Assembly (NCBI GenBank): GCA_020633775.1
Contig: JACKDA010000001.1
Span: forward strand, 186,001 to 250,000
From: Gemmatimonadales bacterium
Lineage (GTDB): Bacteria; Gemmatimonadota; Gemmatimonadetes; Gemmatimonadales; GWC2-71-9
DNA length: 64,000 bases
Direction of reading: 5' to 3'
The notes under the pieces are model-generated. The model was not told the origin of the DNA and did no database searches. It saw only the letters and a program-made list of their open reading frames with translations. Position numbers and translations under genes: made by a program. Below, one piece after another: positions 40,775 through 50,174 of the stretch; the stretch's first letter is position 1; each line of letters begins with the position of its first letter.

Positions 40775-42111
40775 GCGCCGACCTCGACGCCCGCCTGCAG
40801 GAGCTCGTGCAACTGGCGCGCGACGGGCGCACGACCGCCTTCATCGAGCGGGCCTGGGAGCTCGAGCCTGCCGACCTGGGCGACGTGCTCGCCGCGCTCG
40901 ACGAGGACGAGCGGGTCGCCCTCGTCCGACTCCTCCCCGCGGAACTCTCGTCGCAGGCCCTGATCGAGATGCCCGAGGACGCCCACGCGGAGGAGACGCT
41001 CGCCGCGCTCGACCCCGGGATGGCGGCCGACATCGTCGAGGAACTCGAGGACGACGATGCCGCCGACATCCTCGGCGAGCTCGAGCCCGAGCAGCAGGAG
41101 CGAATCCTCGCCGAGGTCGAGGATCGTCGCGACGTCGATCGCCTGCTGCGCTACGACGAGGAGACCGCCGGTGGCTTGATGACGACCCGGCTGGTGACGG
41201 TGACCGACCTCGACACGGTCGCCCTCGCGCTCGAGGCGGTGCGGCGCCAGGCCGAGGACGTGGAGGATGTCACCGAGATCTTCGTCGTCGACACCTCGCG
41301 TCGGCTCGTCGGCGCGCTCTCCTTCAAGCAGCTCGTCGTGTCACCGACCGGGCGCCTCGTGCGGGACGTGATGGACGATGCCGACGTGCGCGTCGATCCC
41401 GACGTCGACCAGGAGGAGGTGGCGCGCATCATGGCGCGGTACAACGTCCCATCCGTCCCGGTCGTCGACGCGGGCGGCCGGCTCATCGGGCGGGTCACCT
41501 ACGATGACGTGATCGATGTCGCCGAGGCCGAGGCCACCGAGGACCTGCTGCGCTTCGGTGGTGTCTCGCCCGACGAGGGGCTGGCCGCCGGCTGGGGCGA
41601 GGCGGTCCGCAGTCGGCTCCCCTGGCTCTACGTGAACCTGCTCACGGCATTCCTCGCGGCCGCCGTCGTCTTCTTCTTCAAGGGCTCGATCGAGCGGATC
41701 GCGGTGCTCGCCGTCTGGATGCCGATCATCGCCGGGATGGGTGGCAATGCCGGCACGCAGGCCCTCGCCGTCACCGTGCGACGCCTGTCGCTCGGGCAGG
41801 TGCCGTCCGCGCGGGTCGGGCAGGTGATCACCAAGGAACTGCTGGTCGGCGCCGTCAATGGTGCCGCGATCGGCATCGCCGTGGCGGGGGTCGCGGTGCT
41901 CCTCGGCGAGAGCTGGCGCCTCGGCATGGTGGTGTTCCTGGCGATGACCCTGAACCTGTTCGTCGCCGGCCTCGCGGGGTCGTTCGTGCCGGTCCTGCTC
42001 GAGCGGGCCGGCATCGATCCCGCCGTCGCCTCCTCGATCTTCGTGACCACCTTCACCGACGTCTGCGGGTTCGGGCTGCTCCTCGGGCTCGCGACGGCGG
42101 TGCTGCTGTAG
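40771..42111 (+). CDS. mgtE: Magnesium transporter MgtE
   Basis: Mg2+ channel of the inner membrane gated by cytosolic Mg2+. The product is 446 aa. The N-terminal superhelical domain (about 1-125) is rich in acidic residues; a CBS pair spans about 125-250; five membrane helices follow from about 285, including the selectivity-region sequence MGGNAGTQALAV near 327. GTG start overlapping the second CBS protein by 4 bases. With the two CNNM/CorC-like proteins upstream it makes a three-gene Mg2+ homeostasis block. Confidence 0.96.
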   Translation: MSADLDARLQELVQLARDGRTTAFIERAWELEPADLGDVLAALDEDERVALVRLLPAELSSQALIEMPEDAHAEETLAALDPGMAADIVEELEDDDAADILGELEPEQQERILAEVEDRRDVDRLLRYDEETAGGLMTTRLVTVTDLDTVALALEAVRRQAEDVEDVTEIFVVDTSRRLVGALSFKQLVVSPTGRLVRDVMDDADVRVDPDVDQEEVARIMARYNVPSVPVVDAGGRLIGRVTYDDVIDVAEAEATEDLLRFGGVSPDEGLAAGWGEAVRSRLPWLYVNLLTAFLAAAVVFFFKGSIERIAVLAVWMPIIAGMGGNAGTQALAVTVRRLSLGQVPSARVGQVITKELLVGAVNGAAIGIAVAGVAVLLGESWRLGMVVFLAMTLNLFVAGLAGSFVPVLLERAGIDPAVASSIFVTTFTDVCGFGLLLGLATAVLL

Positions 42112-42136
42112 CGGCGCCCGGGCGGTCCGCTCGCGC

Positions 42137-42586
42137 ATGCGCACGGTCGCGAACCCACGCCACCTCGAGGTGCTCTGCGAGCGCCTCCAGCGCGTGACCC
42201 ACTCCTCGGCCCGCCAGTGGGGATCGATGAGTGCCCACCAGATGCTGTCGCACCTTGGCGACGGCGCCGAGGCGGTGCTCGGCCTCAGGCCGTTTCCGGC
42301 CTCAGCCCGGCCCCCTCGGCCGCTTCTGCGGTTCGTCGCACTCTGGCTGCCGCGGAAATGGCCCCACGGGGTGCGCGCGGGAGCCGACCCGGCCGCGAAG
42401 GAATTGCCTCCCGATCGATTCGAGGCCGACCGCGCCCGTGCGCTCGACACCGTGCGACGGATCGCCCTGGCGCCAGCCGACGGGCTGGCCCCGAGCCATC
42501 CGATGTTCGGCGCCATGCGCCGGGGCGATTGGCAGCGCTGGGCCTACCTGCACACCGACCATCACTTGCGGCAGTTCGGATGCTGA
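42137..42586 (+). CDS. DUF1569/DinB-like protein
   Basis: 149 aa. HQMLSHLGD near residue 34 and the C-terminal HTDHHLRQF hold the three-histidine pattern of DinB/YfiT-like four-helix metal-binding proteins, and the length and order fit DUF1569. Function not known in general; some relatives are bacillithiol or mycothiol transferases. It follows mgtE by 25 bases and precedes the Sua5-type gene by 4, so it is probably part of the same transcript. Confidence 0.7.
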   Translation: MRTVANPRHLEVLCERLQRVTHSSARQWGSMSAHQMLSHLGDGAEAVLGLRPFPASARPPRPLLRFVALWLPRKWPHGVRAGADPAAKELPPDRFEADRARALDTVRRIALAPADGLAPSHPMFGAMRRGDWQRWAYLHTDHHLRQFGC

Positions 42587-42590
42587 GGCC

Positions 42591-43607
42591 ATGACGGTCG
42601 TCGTCCTTCCGACCGACTCCCCGGTCGCCCTTGCCGATGCGGTGGCCACGGCAGGCCACCACCTGCGGGCTGGCCAACTCGTGGCCTTCCCGACCGAGAC
42701 GGTGTACGGCCTCGGCGCCCACGCGCTGGATCCCGCGGCGATCGCACGGCTCTACGCGGCGAAGGGGCGACCCTCGCACAACCCGGTGATCGTCCATGTC
42801 GCCGACGTGGCCGCCGCGCGGGAGCTTTCCAGGGACTGGCCCGAGGCCGCTGCCCGACTCGCCGAGGCACACTGGCCGGGTCCCCTGACGCTCGTCGTCC
42901 GCAAGCGCGCCGAGGTGCCGGCCGCGGTGACAGCCGGGCTCGACAGGGTGGCGATCCGGATCCCCGACCACCCCGTGGCGCTCGCCCTGCTCCGGGCCGC
43001 CGCCGTGCCGGTCGCCGCGCCGAGTGCCAATCGATCCGGCGGTGTCTCCCCGACCACCGCGGCGCATGTCGTGGACTCCCTCGGCGACCGCGTGGACTTG
43101 GTCCTCGATGGCGGACCCACGGCGGTGGGGATCGAATCGACTGTGGTCGATGTCACGACTGATCCGCCGACATTGCTGCGGCCCGGGATGCTGTCCAGCG
43201 CGGCGGTCGCAGGGACGCTGGGGGTGGTGCCGCGCGTTCCGGGCGCTGTTGGCGAGGAGGACGCGCGACCCTCGCCCGGCATGCTGGCGCGCCACTATGC
43301 CCCGGAGGCGCAGGTGCGGCTGGTGCGCAGTGGCGCGGCGGCCATGCGGGATGCCCTCCGCGAGGTCGCCGCCCCGGGCGTGCGGGTGGGCGCGGTGACC
43401 TGGTCCCTCGAGGTGCCCGGCGGTGCCGCGACGGGGCTGCGGTTGCCCGAGGACCCCGCCGGGTACGCGCGCGAGTTGTACGCCGCCCTGCATCGGCTCG
43501 ATGGCGCGGCCGACATCCTGCTGGTCGAACTCCCTCCCGAGGGCGCCGCATGGGACGCGATCCACGATCGCCTCCACCGCGCGAGCACGCCGCCGGAGGG
43601 CGCATGA
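42591..43607 (+). CDS. L-threonylcarbamoyladenylate synthase, Sua5 type
   Basis: Makes threonylcarbamoyl-AMP from threonine, bicarbonate and ATP for the t6A37 tRNA modification. At 338 aa it is the two-domain Sua5/YwlC form rather than short TsaC. The YrdC domain shows FPTETVYGLGAHA (near 32), KGRPSHNPVIVHV, and WPGPLTLVV; VAAPSANRSGGVSPT is the nucleotide region. The linker PSPGMLARHYAPEAQVRLV leads into the C-terminal Sua5 domain. ATG at 42591; end overlaps the P-loop kinase gene by 4 bases. Confidence 0.94.
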   Translation: MTVVVLPTDSPVALADAVATAGHHLRAGQLVAFPTETVYGLGAHALDPAAIARLYAAKGRPSHNPVIVHVADVAAARELSRDWPEAAARLAEAHWPGPLTLVVRKRAEVPAAVTAGLDRVAIRIPDHPVALALLRAAAVPVAAPSANRSGGVSPTTAAHVVDSLGDRVDLVLDGGPTAVGIESTVVDVTTDPPTLLRPGMLSSAAVAGTLGVVPRVPGAVGEEDARPSPGMLARHYAPEAQVRLVRSGAAAMRDALREVAAPGVRVGAVTWSLEVPGGAATGLRLPEDPAGYARELYAALHRLDGAADILLVELPPEGAAWDAIHDRLHRASTPPEGA

Positions 43608-44185
43608 AGCTGGCATTCATCGGGTCACACGGGGTCGGCAAGACGACCCTTTGCTACGAGCTCGCGGCGCGGCTCAAGCGGCAGGACCGCACGGTCGAGC
43701 TGGTGATGGAAGTGGCCCGCCGCTGCCCGCTGCCGATCAACCGGGACACCACCCTCCCGGCGCAGGCGTGGATCCTCCACACCCAGGTCGCCGCCGAACT
43801 CGCCGCGAGTGCCGAGGCGGAGATCGTGATCTGCGATCGCGCCGTGCTCGACAACTACGCCTACCTCATCCACCAGGCCGGTCGGCAGCCGGCGTATGAT
43901 GCACTGGTGTCGGCGTGGCTGGCGAGCTACGACGCCCTCATCAAGGTGCCGATCGTGGCCCCGCCGCAGTTCGACGGCCGGCGGGACATCAGCGTCGAGT
44001 TTCAGCACGCCATCGATGCCACGATCGACGACCTGTTGGTGGAGTTCGGGGCGACGGTCGCCGCGCTCGACCCCGCCCGCCGGGGGCGCTGGGTGGATGA
44101 CACCCTGACGGCGCTCGGGCTCCCGCTCCACCCCCCGCAGACCGACCTCTTCGGGGCGGAACCGGGCCCCGCGGACCTGCCCTAA
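43604..44185 (+). CDS. P-loop kinase/AAA_28-like ATPase
   Basis: 193 aa. Walker A is FIGSHGVGKTTL at residues 5-16; a Walker B-like EIVICDRAVLDNYAYL lies near 76. The layout resembles the nucleoside/nucleotide kinase-like AAA_28 family and the kinase part of NadR, but the substrate cannot be told from sequence. No membrane segment. It overlaps the Sua5-type gene by 4 bases. It is the last gene of the aspS-headed run; 26 bases separate it from meaB, which has its own -10 element. Confidence 0.75.
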   Translation: MKLAFIGSHGVGKTTLCYELAARLKRQDRTVELVMEVARRCPLPINRDTTLPAQAWILHTQVAAELAASAEAEIVICDRAVLDNYAYLIHQAGRQPAYDALVSAWLASYDALIKVPIVAPPQFDGRRDISVEFQHAIDATIDDLLVEFGATVAALDPARRGRWVDDTLTALGLPLHPPQTDLFGAEPGPADLP

Positions 44186-44200
44186 GTCCAAGTTCCGGTG

Positions 44201-44206
44201 TAACTT
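44201..44206 (+). promoter_or_regulatory. -10 element of the meaB/methylmalonyl-CoA mutase operon, leaderless spacing
   Basis: TAACTT preceded directly by TG, 5 bases before the meaB ATG; no convincing -35 and no Shine-Dalgarno sequence. Transcription would start at or one base beyond the A of the ATG. Confidence 0.4.
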
Positions 44207-44211
44207 CCGAC

Positions 44212-45243
44212 ATGACCGATCGCGCGCTGCTCGACGACCTGCTCGCCGGAAAGATCCCGGCGCTCGCCCGGGCCGTGTCGATCGTCGAGAACGCCCGTCC
44301 GGGCTTCGAGGGGCTGCTCGCCGCCCTCCATCCCCGGCTGGGAGCCGCGCGTCGGATCGGCGTCACCGGCCCGCCAGGGGCGGGGAAGAGCACCCTGACG
44401 ATGCAGCTCGTCAGCGCGTGGCGGCGCGCCGGCCTGCGCGTCGGCGTGGTCGCCGTCGATCCGACCTCCCCGTTCACCGGGGGCGCCCTCCTTGGCGACC
44501 GGATCCGCATGGAGCAGGTCGCCCTCGACCCGGGGGTCTTCATCCGTTCGATGGCGACGCGCGGTTCGCTCGGCGGGATCACGACCTCCACGCGCGAGGT
44601 GTGCGACCTCCTCGATGCGGCGGGATTCGATCGCGTCCTCGTGGAGACCGTCGGCGTCGGGCAGTCGGAGCTCGAGGTGCAGCGGATGACCGACACCACC
44701 GTCCTCGTGCTGGTCCCCGAGTCCGGCGACGGCATCCAGGCGCTCAAGTCCGGGGTGATGGAGGCGGCCGATGTCTTCGTGGTCAACAAGGCGGATCGGC
44801 AGGGCGCCCCGAAGCTGCGTCGCGAGATCGAGCTCGCGCTCGACCTCCGTGCCGGGCGCGTCGCCCGTGGCGGCGGCCACCATGGTGCGCTCGGCGGGGC
44901 GCGGCAGCGTCCCGACGCGCAGGCGACGCCCGAGGGGTGGCGGCCGCCCGTCCTGTTGACCACCGCCGCGAAGGCCGAGGGGATCGACGAGCTGCTCGCC
45001 GCGATCGACGCCCATTGGGACGCGCAGTCGGCGAACGGCCTGCTGGAGGCGCGCCGCCGCGCCCGTCTGGCTGATCGGATGCACGCGGTCGTGGGGCGGG
45101 CCGTCGACCGCTGGCTCTGGACCGACGGCCCCGCCCGCGAGCTGGTGGCCGCCCGGCTCGACGCCGCCGCGCGTGGCGCGACCAGTCCCTATGATGTCGC
45201 CGCGGAAGTGCTCGCGGCGGTGCGCGAAGGAGTGCAGGTATGA
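44212..45243 (+). CDS. meaB: Methylmalonyl-CoA mutase-associated GTPase MeaB
   Basis: G3E-type GTPase that loads adenosylcobalamin into, and protects, methylmalonyl-CoA mutase. The product is 343 aa. Walker [18 protein letters not shown] (49-65), [20 protein letters not shown] (82-101), [10 protein letters not shown] (Walker B/G3 region near 143), and NKAD near 193 for guanine specificity. A Gly/His-rich insertion sits near 217-237. Its stop overlaps the mutase large-subunit start by 4 bases, matching its partner role. Confidence 0.95.
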   Translation: MTDRALLDDLLAGKIPALARAVSIVENARPGFEGLLAALHPRLGAARRIGVTGPPGAGKSTLTMQLVSAWRRAGLRVGVVAVDPTSPFTGGALLGDRIRMEQVALDPGVFIRSMATRGSLGGITTSTREVCDLLDAAGFDRVLVETVGVGQSELEVQRMTDTTVLVLVPESGDGIQALKSGVMEAADVFVVNKADRQGAPKLRREIELALDLRAGRVARGGGHHGALGGARQRPDAQATPEGWRPPVLLTTAAKAEGIDELLAAIDAHWDAQSANGLLEARRRARLADRMHAVVGRAVDRWLWTDGPARELVAARLDAAARGATSPYDVAAEVLAAVREGVQV

Positions 45244-46934
45244 CGACCCCGACCGATCGCGACGAGCTGCTCGAGCGCCTCCGCACGCGCGAGGCCGAAA
45301 TCGCCGACCTGCGCACGCGGCTGGCGGCATGGGAGGCCGCCCAGGCCGGCCAGCCGGTCCGTCGCGACACCGACTTCACCTCGCTCAGCGGCCGCGAGCT
45401 GGCGCCGGTGTACACCGCGCTCGATGCGGCGGGACCGCTGGAGCTGCCGGGCGAGTACCCCTACACCCGCGGCATCCACCCGACGATGTACCGCGGGCGG
45501 CTCTGGACCATGCGGCAGTTCGCCGGGTTCGGCACCGCCGAGGACACCAACCGCCGCTACAAGTTCCTGCTGGAGCGGGGGCAGACCGGGCTGTCGGTCG
45601 CGTTCGATTTCCCGACGCTGATGGGATACGACGGCGACCATCCGCGCAGCGAGGGCGAGGTCGGGAAGTGCGGCGTGGCGATCTCCTCGCTCGCCGACAT
45701 GGAGACCCTCTTCGACGGGATTCCGCTCGACCAGGTCTCGGTCTCGATGACGATCAACGGACCGGCGGCGATGCTGTTCTGCTTCTTCGTCGCCGCCGCC
45801 GAGAAGCAGGGCGTGCCGCTGGCGCGGCTGCAGGGGACGGTCCAGAACGACATCCTCAAGGAGTTCGTCGCGCAGCACGCCTGGATCTACCCGGTCGAGC
45901 CGTCGCTCAAGCTGATCGTCGACATGTTCGAGTGGTCGGCCGAGCACACGCCGAAGTGGAACTCGATCTCGATCTCGGGCTACCACATCCGCGAGGCCGG
46001 CGCCACCGCGGCCCAGGAACTCGCCTTCACGCTGCTCAACGGCTTCACCTACGTCGAGCGCGGGATCGCGCGTGGCCTCGACGTCGACGCGTTCGCGCCG
46101 CGGCTCTCGTTCTTCTGGGACGTGCACAGCGACTTCTTCGAGGAGATCGCCAAGCTGCGCGCCGCGCGCCGGATCTGGGCCCGACACCTGCGGGAGCGCT
46201 ACGGCGCGACCGACGACCGCTCGCTCAAGATGCGCTTCCACTGCCAGACGGCGGGCGTCTCGCTCACGGCCCAGCAGCCGCTGAACAACGTGGCGCGGGT
46301 CGCCTACCAGGCGATGGCCGCGGTCCTCGGCGGGACGCAGTCGCTGCACACCAACGCGCTCGACGAGACCCTCGCGCTCCCGACCGAGACGGCGGTGCGG
46401 GTCGCGCTCCGGACCCAGCAGATCCTGGCCCACGAGACCGGGGTCGCCAGTGTCGCCGACCCGCTCGGGGGCTCGTGGTACCTCGAGGCCCTGACCGACC
46501 GGCTCGAGGCCGAGGCCGAGGCGATCTTCGCGCAGGTCGCCGAGATGGGCGGCGTCGTGCCCGCGATCGAGGCGGGGTGGTTCCAGCGCGAGATCGCCCA
46601 GTCGGCCTCGCGGTTCCAGGTCGAGGTCGAGACCGGGAGCAAGACGGTGGTCGGGGTCAATGCGTTCGTCGAGGATCGCGAGGAGCCGATCGAGATCCTC
46701 AAGGTGGACGAGGCCGCCGAGCGGGCGCAGCGCGAGCGGATGGCTCGCCTGCGCGCCAGCCGCGACGCGGACCTCGTGGCGGAGCGGCTGGCGGCGCTGG
46801 GCGAGGCGGCGCGCGAGGATCGCAACGTGATCCCGGCGATGCTCGATTGTGCCCGCGCCTACTGCACGCTCCATGAGATCCGGCACGAGCTCGAGACGGT
46901 CTGGGGCGCGTACCGGGAACCCGTGTTCTTCTGA
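45240..46934 (+). CDS. Methylmalonyl-CoA mutase, large (catalytic barrel) subunit
   Basis: Isomerises R-methylmalonyl-CoA to succinyl-CoA with adenosylcobalamin, feeding propionate carbon to the TCA cycle. The product is 564 aa, the barrel domain only; the B12-binding domain is a separate gene at 48114. Visible are [19 protein letters not shown] (about 76-94), [24 protein letters not shown], and [12 protein letters not shown] near 246. It overlaps meaB by 4 bases. The split form is known in archaea and several bacterial phyla. Relatives (isobutyryl-CoA or ethylmalonyl-CoA mutase) cannot be excluded. Confidence 0.94.
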   Translation: MTTPTDRDELLERLRTREAEIADLRTRLAAWEAAQAGQPVRRDTDFTSLSGRELAPVYTALDAAGPLELPGEYPYTRGIHPTMYRGRLWTMRQFAGFGTAEDTNRRYKFLLERGQTGLSVAFDFPTLMGYDGDHPRSEGEVGKCGVAISSLADMETLFDGIPLDQVSVSMTINGPAAMLFCFFVAAAEKQGVPLARLQGTVQNDILKEFVAQHAWIYPVEPSLKLIVDMFEWSAEHTPKWNSISISGYHIREAGATAAQELAFTLLNGFTYVERGIARGLDVDAFAPRLSFFWDVHSDFFEEIAKLRAARRIWARHLRERYGATDDRSLKMRFHCQTAGVSLTAQQPLNNVARVAYQAMAAVLGGTQSLHTNALDETLALPTETAVRVALRTQQILAHETGVASVADPLGGSWYLEALTDRLEAEAEAIFAQVAEMGGVVPAIEAGWFQREIAQSASRFQVEVETGSKTVVGVNAFVEDREEPIEILKVDEAAERAQRERMARLRASRDADLVAERLAALGEAAREDRNVIPAMLDCARAYCTLHEIRHELETVWGAYREPVFF

Positions 46935-46952
46935 CCTGCAAAGGACGACCCG

Positions 46953-48098
46953 ATGGCCACCGCACGGACCAAGCCGAGCGATCGTGACCTGCTGACGATG
47001 CAGCCGGGGAAGCACCCGGTTGTCACCTGCTACCTGAAGATCGAGCCGCGCGACCGGGTGCGGCGCAAGTACCTCACGAAGGTCAAGAACCGCGTCAAGC
47101 AGCTCGAGTACGGCCTCCCGTCGCTGGGCTGGGACAAGCCGCAGCAGGAGGCCATCAAGGCCGACCTCAAGCGGATCCTCGACTTCCTCGGGGACACCAC
47201 CAAGCTCCCCGCGTCGCCGGGCGTCGCGATCTTCGCCTCGAAGGGCCAGAAGCTCTTCGAGGTGCGGCCGCTGCCCAAGGTGCATCGCAGCCGGCTCGCG
47301 GTCGATCGCACCCCGCTCGTCCGCGAACTTGCCGCGACCGAGGAGGAGTTCGGGCGCCTGTTCACGGTGGTCCTCGATCGCGCCAGCGCGCTGATCTGGG
47401 AGGTCACCGCCTGGGACGCCACCGTGGTCCGCAAGGTGGCGAGCGAGGTCAGCCGCGGCAGCCGACCGGGCTCCCGCGAGGACTGGGCGGCCGAGCACAC
47501 CTACCACAACCGGATCCAGAACGAGAAGCGGCGGCACCTCGAGGCCGTGGCCCGGGCGCTGTTCGAGGTCGATCGACGCGCGCCCGGCCACCAGATCGTC
47601 CTCGTCGGCAGCGGCAGCGAGGCCAGCGCGCTGGAACCGTTCCTGCACAACTACCTCGCCGATCGGTTGATCGGCGTGGCGAAGCTGGCGATGAAGGATG
47701 CCACGCCGGCCGCCGTCCACCAGCTCACCATGGACGTGCGCGAGGCGCACGCCCGCGCGTCCGAGTTCCGGCACGCGGAGGAACTCCAGGAGGGGCTCGG
47801 GACCGGCTGGGCCGTGCGGGGGATGCGCGACACGCTCGAGGCCCTCGGCAAGGGCCAGGTGCGGACGCTGCTCGTCGACGAGCAGGCCGCCCGTCCCGGC
47901 TTCCGCTCGATGGCCACCGGTCGGCTCGCGATCGGGGCGGTCGAGCTGCGGAGCGACGGCGACGTCGTGCCGACGCTCGATGTCGTCGATGATGCGATCG
48001 AGGAGGCCCTGCGCCAGCGCGTGGCGCTGGACGTGGTCCATGATGCCGACGCGGCCGCGGAGCTCGACGGGATGGCCGCCCTGCTGCGCTTCAAGTGA
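46953..48098 (+). CDS. Release-factor-like protein of the baeRF (eRF1/Vms1-like) superfamily
   Basis: 381 aa, cytosolic. The N-terminus VTCYLKIEPRDR followed by a basic helix (RRKYLTKVKNRVKQL), a central domain (TVVLDRASALIWEV near 144, then GHQIVLVGSGSEAS near 210) and a C-terminal L7Ae-like domain with VRTLLVDEQAARPGFRS fit the bacterial archaeo-eukaryotic release-factor-like proteins. Relatives include Vms1/ANKZF1, which cleave peptidyl-tRNA on stalled ribosomes. There is no obvious GGQ motif, so activity is open. AAGGAC lies before the ATG. It sits between the two mutase subunit genes. Confidence 0.65.
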   Translation: MATARTKPSDRDLLTMQPGKHPVVTCYLKIEPRDRVRRKYLTKVKNRVKQLEYGLPSLGWDKPQQEAIKADLKRILDFLGDTTKLPASPGVAIFASKGQKLFEVRPLPKVHRSRLAVDRTPLVRELAATEEEFGRLFTVVLDRASALIWEVTAWDATVVRKVASEVSRGSRPGSREDWAAEHTYHNRIQNEKRRHLEAVARALFEVDRRAPGHQIVLVGSGSEASALEPFLHNYLADRLIGVAKLAMKDATPAAVHQLTMDVREAHARASEFRHAEELQEGLGTGWAVRGMRDTLEALGKGQVRTLLVDEQAARPGFRSMATGRLAIGAVELRSDGDVVPTLDVVDDAIEEALRQRVALDVVHDADAAAELDGMAALLRFK

Positions 48099-48113
48099 CC
48101 GGAGACTGACACG

Positions 48114-48548
48114 ATGATGGTTGCCGCCGATCCTGCACCGCTCTCCCGGCCGATCCGGGTGCTCGTCGCGAAGCCCGGCCTCGACGGTCACGACCGCGGC
48201 GCCAAGGTCGTCGCCGCCGCGCTGCGCGATGCCGGGATGGAGGTCATCTACACCGGGCTCCACCAGACGCCCGAGATGATCGCCACCGCCGCGGTGCAGG
48301 AGGACGTCGATGTCGTGGGGCTCTCGATCCTCTCGGGGGCGCACATGACACTCTTCCCGCGGGTGCGGGCGCTGCTCGACGAGATGGGGCGCGCCGACAT
48401 CCTCCTCACCGGCGGCGGCATCATCCCGGACGAGGACATGGCGGCGCTCGCGGCGCGGGGCATCGGGACGCTGTTCGGTCCCGGGACGCCGACCGGCGAC
48501 CTGGTCGCCTACATCCAGGGGTGGGCGCGCACCTCGCTCAGGCCCTGA
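48114..48548 (+). CDS. Methylmalonyl-CoA mutase, small B12-binding subunit
   Basis: Cobalamin-binding Rossmann-like subunit of 144 aa. The lower-ligand motif DxHxxG is GLDGHDRG with His26; [10 protein letters not shown] near 75 and LLTGGGIIP near 97 complete the binding site. The partner barrel subunit is two genes upstream. CGGAGA precedes the paired ATG-ATG start. Confidence 0.95.
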   Translation: MMVAADPAPLSRPIRVLVAKPGLDGHDRGAKVVAAALRDAGMEVIYTGLHQTPEMIATAAVQEDVDVVGLSILSGAHMTLFPRVRALLDEMGRADILLTGGGIIPDEDMAALAARGIGTLFGPGTPTGDLVAYIQGWARTSLRP

Positions 48549-48551
48549 GCG

Positions 48552-50174
48552 GTGGGCGCCGAGACCCCTGAGACCGGTCGCCTCCGCGAGCTGACCGCCG
48601 AGTACCGCGTGCTGGCCGAGCGGCTGCGCGCGGGCGGCGGCCCGGCGCGCGTGCGGCGCATGCACGAGCGCGGCCAGCTCGCCCCGCGCGAGCGGGTCGC
48701 CGCGCTGCTCGATCCCGAGTCGCCCTGGTTCGAGATCGGCCTCCTCGTGGCGCACGATCAGTACGATGGCGATGCGCCCGCGGCAGGGGTGATCACCGGC
48801 GTCGGCGTCGTCGCGGGACGCGAGGTGGTGGTCGTCGCCAATGACGCCACCGTGAAGGCGGGCGCCTGGTGGCCGGAGACGATCACCAAGATCCTCCGGG
48901 CGCAGGAGGTCGCGATGCGCCAGCGGATCCCGATCGTCTATCTCGTCGACTCCGCCGGCGTGAACCTCCCCTACCAGGGCGGCGTCTTCCCCGGCCAGTA
49001 CGGTGCCGCACGGATCTTCTACTACAACTCGCTCATGCGCCGCTACCTCCGCGTCCCGCAGGTCGCGGCGGTGATGGGGAGCTGCATCGCCGGCGGGGCG
49101 TACCTGCCGGCGCTCTCCGACGTGATCTTCATGGTCGAGGGCACCTCCTTCATGGGGCTCGGCGGCCCGAACCTCGTGAAGGGCGCCACCGGCCAGACCG
49201 TCGACGGCGAACTGCTGGGGGGCGCGCGCACCCACACCGAGACGAGCGGCGTGGCGCACTACCGCGCGGCCGACGACGCCGAGTGCCTCGCGCGCCTGCG
49301 CGAGTACATCGGCCGGCTGCCACACCCGCCGGCCCAGGCGGCCCGCGGGGAGGCACTCCCGCCCGCCCGCGACCCGATGGCGCTGTACGACCTGTTGCCC
49401 CACGACCATCGCCTCTCCTACGACATGCGCGACGTCTTCGCCACCCTGTTCGACGACGGCGCCTTCGACGAGTTCCAGCCCGACCGGGCCGGCGAGATGC
49501 TCTGTGGTCATGCCCGCATCGCGGGGTGGCCGGTGGCGGTGATCGCCAACCAGCGCGGCCTGATCAAGGGGCGACCCGGCGAGCGTCCGCGGTTCGGCGG
49601 GATCGTCTATGCCGAGAGCGCGGAGAAGGTCGCGTTCTTCATCGAGACCGCGAACCGCGAGGGGATCCCGATCCTGTTCGTGCAGGACGTGAGCGGGTTC
49701 ATGGTCGGTCCCGAGGCGGAGCACGAGGGGATCATCCGCGCCGGCGCGCACCTCGTCGAGGCGATGGCGACGACCCGGGTCCCCAAGCTGGTGCTGACGG
49801 TGAACCACGCCTCCGGCGCGGGCTACTACGCGATGGCCGGACAGGGATTCGATCCCGACTTCATCGTGTCGTGGCCCACCGGGCGCATGGCGGTCATGGA
49901 GGGCGAGAGCGCCGTCATGGCGGTGCACGGTCCGGCGCTGCAGAAGGCCAAGGCGGCGGGAACCGACCCCGAACCCGCGGTGGCCGCCGCGGTCGAGCAG
50001 ATGCGGGCCGACTACGAGGCGCAGCTCGACGCGCGCCACGCCGCGGCGCGCGGGTTCGTCGACGCACTCGTCGCACCCGAGGACACGCGCGACACCCTCG
50101 CCTTCCTGTTGCGGGTGGTGTCCCGCAACCCCGGCTCCCACCTCGGCCCGTTCGTGCTCGACCAGACGAGCTGA
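48552..50174 (+). CDS. Acyl-CoA carboxylase, carboxyltransferase (beta) subunit
   Basis: Moves CO2 from carboxybiotin to an acyl-CoA. The product is 540 aa with two crotonase-fold halves; oxyanion-type glycines are in MGSCIAGGAYLPALSD (near 176) and NHASGAGYYAMAG (near 418). The first motif resembles methylcrotonyl- and geranyl-CoA carboxylases (GSCTAGGAY) more than propionyl-CoA carboxylase, which usually reads GPCAGGA. Being next to methylmalonyl-CoA mutase suggests propionyl-CoA; being next to AtuA and a hydratase suggests methylcrotonyl- or geranyl-CoA. The biotin carboxylase/BCCP subunit is not in this window. GTG start 3 bases after the mutase subunit. Confidence 0.9.
   Translation: MGAETPETGRLRELTAEYRVLAERLRAGGGPARVRRMHERGQLAPRERVAALLDPESPWFEIGLLVAHDQYDGDAPAAGVITGVGVVAGREVVVVANDATVKAGAWWPETITKILRAQEVAMRQRIPIVYLVDSAGVNLPYQGGVFPGQYGAARIFYYNSLMRRYLRVPQVAAVMGSCIAGGAYLPALSDVIFMVEGTSFMGLGGPNLVKGATGQTVDGELLGGARTHTETSGVAHYRAADDAECLARLREYIGRLPHPPAQAARGEALPPARDPMALYDLLPHDHRLSYDMRDVFATLFDDGAFDEFQPDRAGEMLCGHARIAGWPVAVIANQRGLIKGRPGERPRFGGIVYAESAEKVAFFIETANREGIPILFVQDVSGFMVGPEAEHEGIIRAGAHLVEAMATTRVPKLVLTVNHASGAGYYAMAGQGFDPDFIVSWPTGRMAVMEGESAVMAVHGPALQKAKAAGTDPEPAVAAAVEQMRADYEAQLDARHAAARGFVDALVAPEDTRDTLAFLLRVVSRNPGSHLGPFVLDQTS

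Noticed and set aside
44161..44214. Cobalamin riboswitch before meaB
   Set aside because: The gap is only 26 bases and the -10 element is 5 bases from the ATG, so there is no room for one.
45189..50141. Minus-strand open frame of 1650 codons
   Set aside because: Antisense to the mutase, baeRF and carboxyltransferase genes; Arg/Gly/His/Asp-rich with no domain. Typical of GC-rich sequence opposite real genes.
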